Origin: Bacillota bacterium
GTDB lineage: Bacteria > Bacillota > Sulfobacillia > Symbiobacteriales > Symbiobacteriaceae
Direction: 5' to 3'
Assembly: GCA_028287415.1 (NCBI GenBank)
Contig: JAQBPS010000440.1
Span: 1 to 5,222, forward strand
Length of the DNA stretch: 5,222 bases
Positions within the stretch are counted from its first letter, which is position 1. Every line of letters begins with the position of its first letter. Of the stretch, positions 5,141 to 5,222 are shown in pieces. The notes beneath the pieces were generated by a model that saw only the letters and a list, made by a program, of their open reading frames with translations, had not been told where the DNA came from and made no database searches. The translations under genes and the position numbers were made by a program.

Positions 5141-5222
5141 CTATTGTTGCGCCCCTTCGTGGCTGTTGTTCAGTTCATGGCGGGCGAACTCGACGACCAG
5201 GCGGTCAAGTTCCTGGCTGATG
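5141..5222 (-). CDS. Spo0E-like aspartyl-phosphate phosphatase, C-terminal end (partial)
   Basis: The last 26 codons of a minus-strand gene entering from the right edge, ending at TAG (5141-5143). The sequence ISQELDRLVVEFARHELN contains the SQELD signature of the Spo0E/YisI/YnzD family followed by the amphipathic VVEF helix end (compare SQELDRLINEY in Bacillus Spo0E, recalled from memory). These small cytoplasmic helical hairpin proteins dephosphorylate Spo0A-P and so hold back sporulation. The family is short (often 50-90 aa), so about a third to a half of the protein is probably visible; the first helix and start codon lie outside. The acidic, charged tail after the motif is short. The gene ends in its own terminator and is probably not in the che transcript. 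The family call rests on one motif in a fragment, but the match is specific. Confidence 0.72.
   Translation of the reverse strand, partial: ISQELDRLVVEFARHELNNSHEGAQQ

Noticed and set aside
1..5222. CRISPR array, tRNA, rRNA or insertion sequence
   Set aside because: No repeat-spacer periodicity, no tRNA- or rRNA-like stretch and no transposase or terminal inverted repeats were seen on either strand.

Overview
This window is a chemotaxis operon read entirely on the minus strand (right to left). It most likely comes from a high-GC, endospore-forming Firmicute; a Symbiobacterium- or Limnochordia-like lineage is an inference. Three things support this. CheC and CheD occur together, as in the Bacillus/Thermotoga type of chemotaxis. 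The C-terminus of a Spo0E-like Spo0A-P phosphatase lies at the right edge. Start codons are often GTG or TTG, behind purine-rich GGAGG-type ribosome binding sites. The coding DNA is clearly GC-rich, whereas the stretch just upstream of the first che gene is AT-rich.

Layout in the direction of transcription: the tail of a Spo0E-like gene (5141-5222) and its intrinsic terminator (5100-5129); an AT-rich, palindrome-containing upstream region (about 4943-5095) that probably holds the operon promoter; cheW copy 1 (4469-4927); cheW copy 2 (3979-4440); cheA (1822-3963); cheC (1203-1808); cheD (712-1206); cheY (328-684); and the start of cheB (to 286). The complete gaps are 41 nt or less, and cheC/cheD overlap by ATGA, so this looks like one transcript. 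No cheR, receptor or flagellar gene is visible.

How the parts fit: the CheW proteins couple receptors to the CheA kinase. CheA passes phosphate to CheY (motor output) and CheB (receptor methylesterase). CheC removes phosphate from CheY-P and binds CheD, and CheD deamidates receptor glutamines. The operon therefore has kinase, output, signal termination and two adaptation branches, but lacks the methyltransferase.

Points worth a second look: (1) cheB appears broken by an inverted junction near positions 40-58. The minus strand gives a normal CheB receiver start up to about residue 77. Positions 2-40 instead read well on the PLUS strand as the CheB inter-domain linker, so this is either an assembly/amplification chimera or a real rearrangement. 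(2) CheC keeps only its second phosphatase site. (3) CheD has Cys where the catalytic-triad Thr is expected. (4) A sporulation phosphatase gene sits directly upstream. (5) The intergenic region carries two palindromic elements and candidate promoter motifs.
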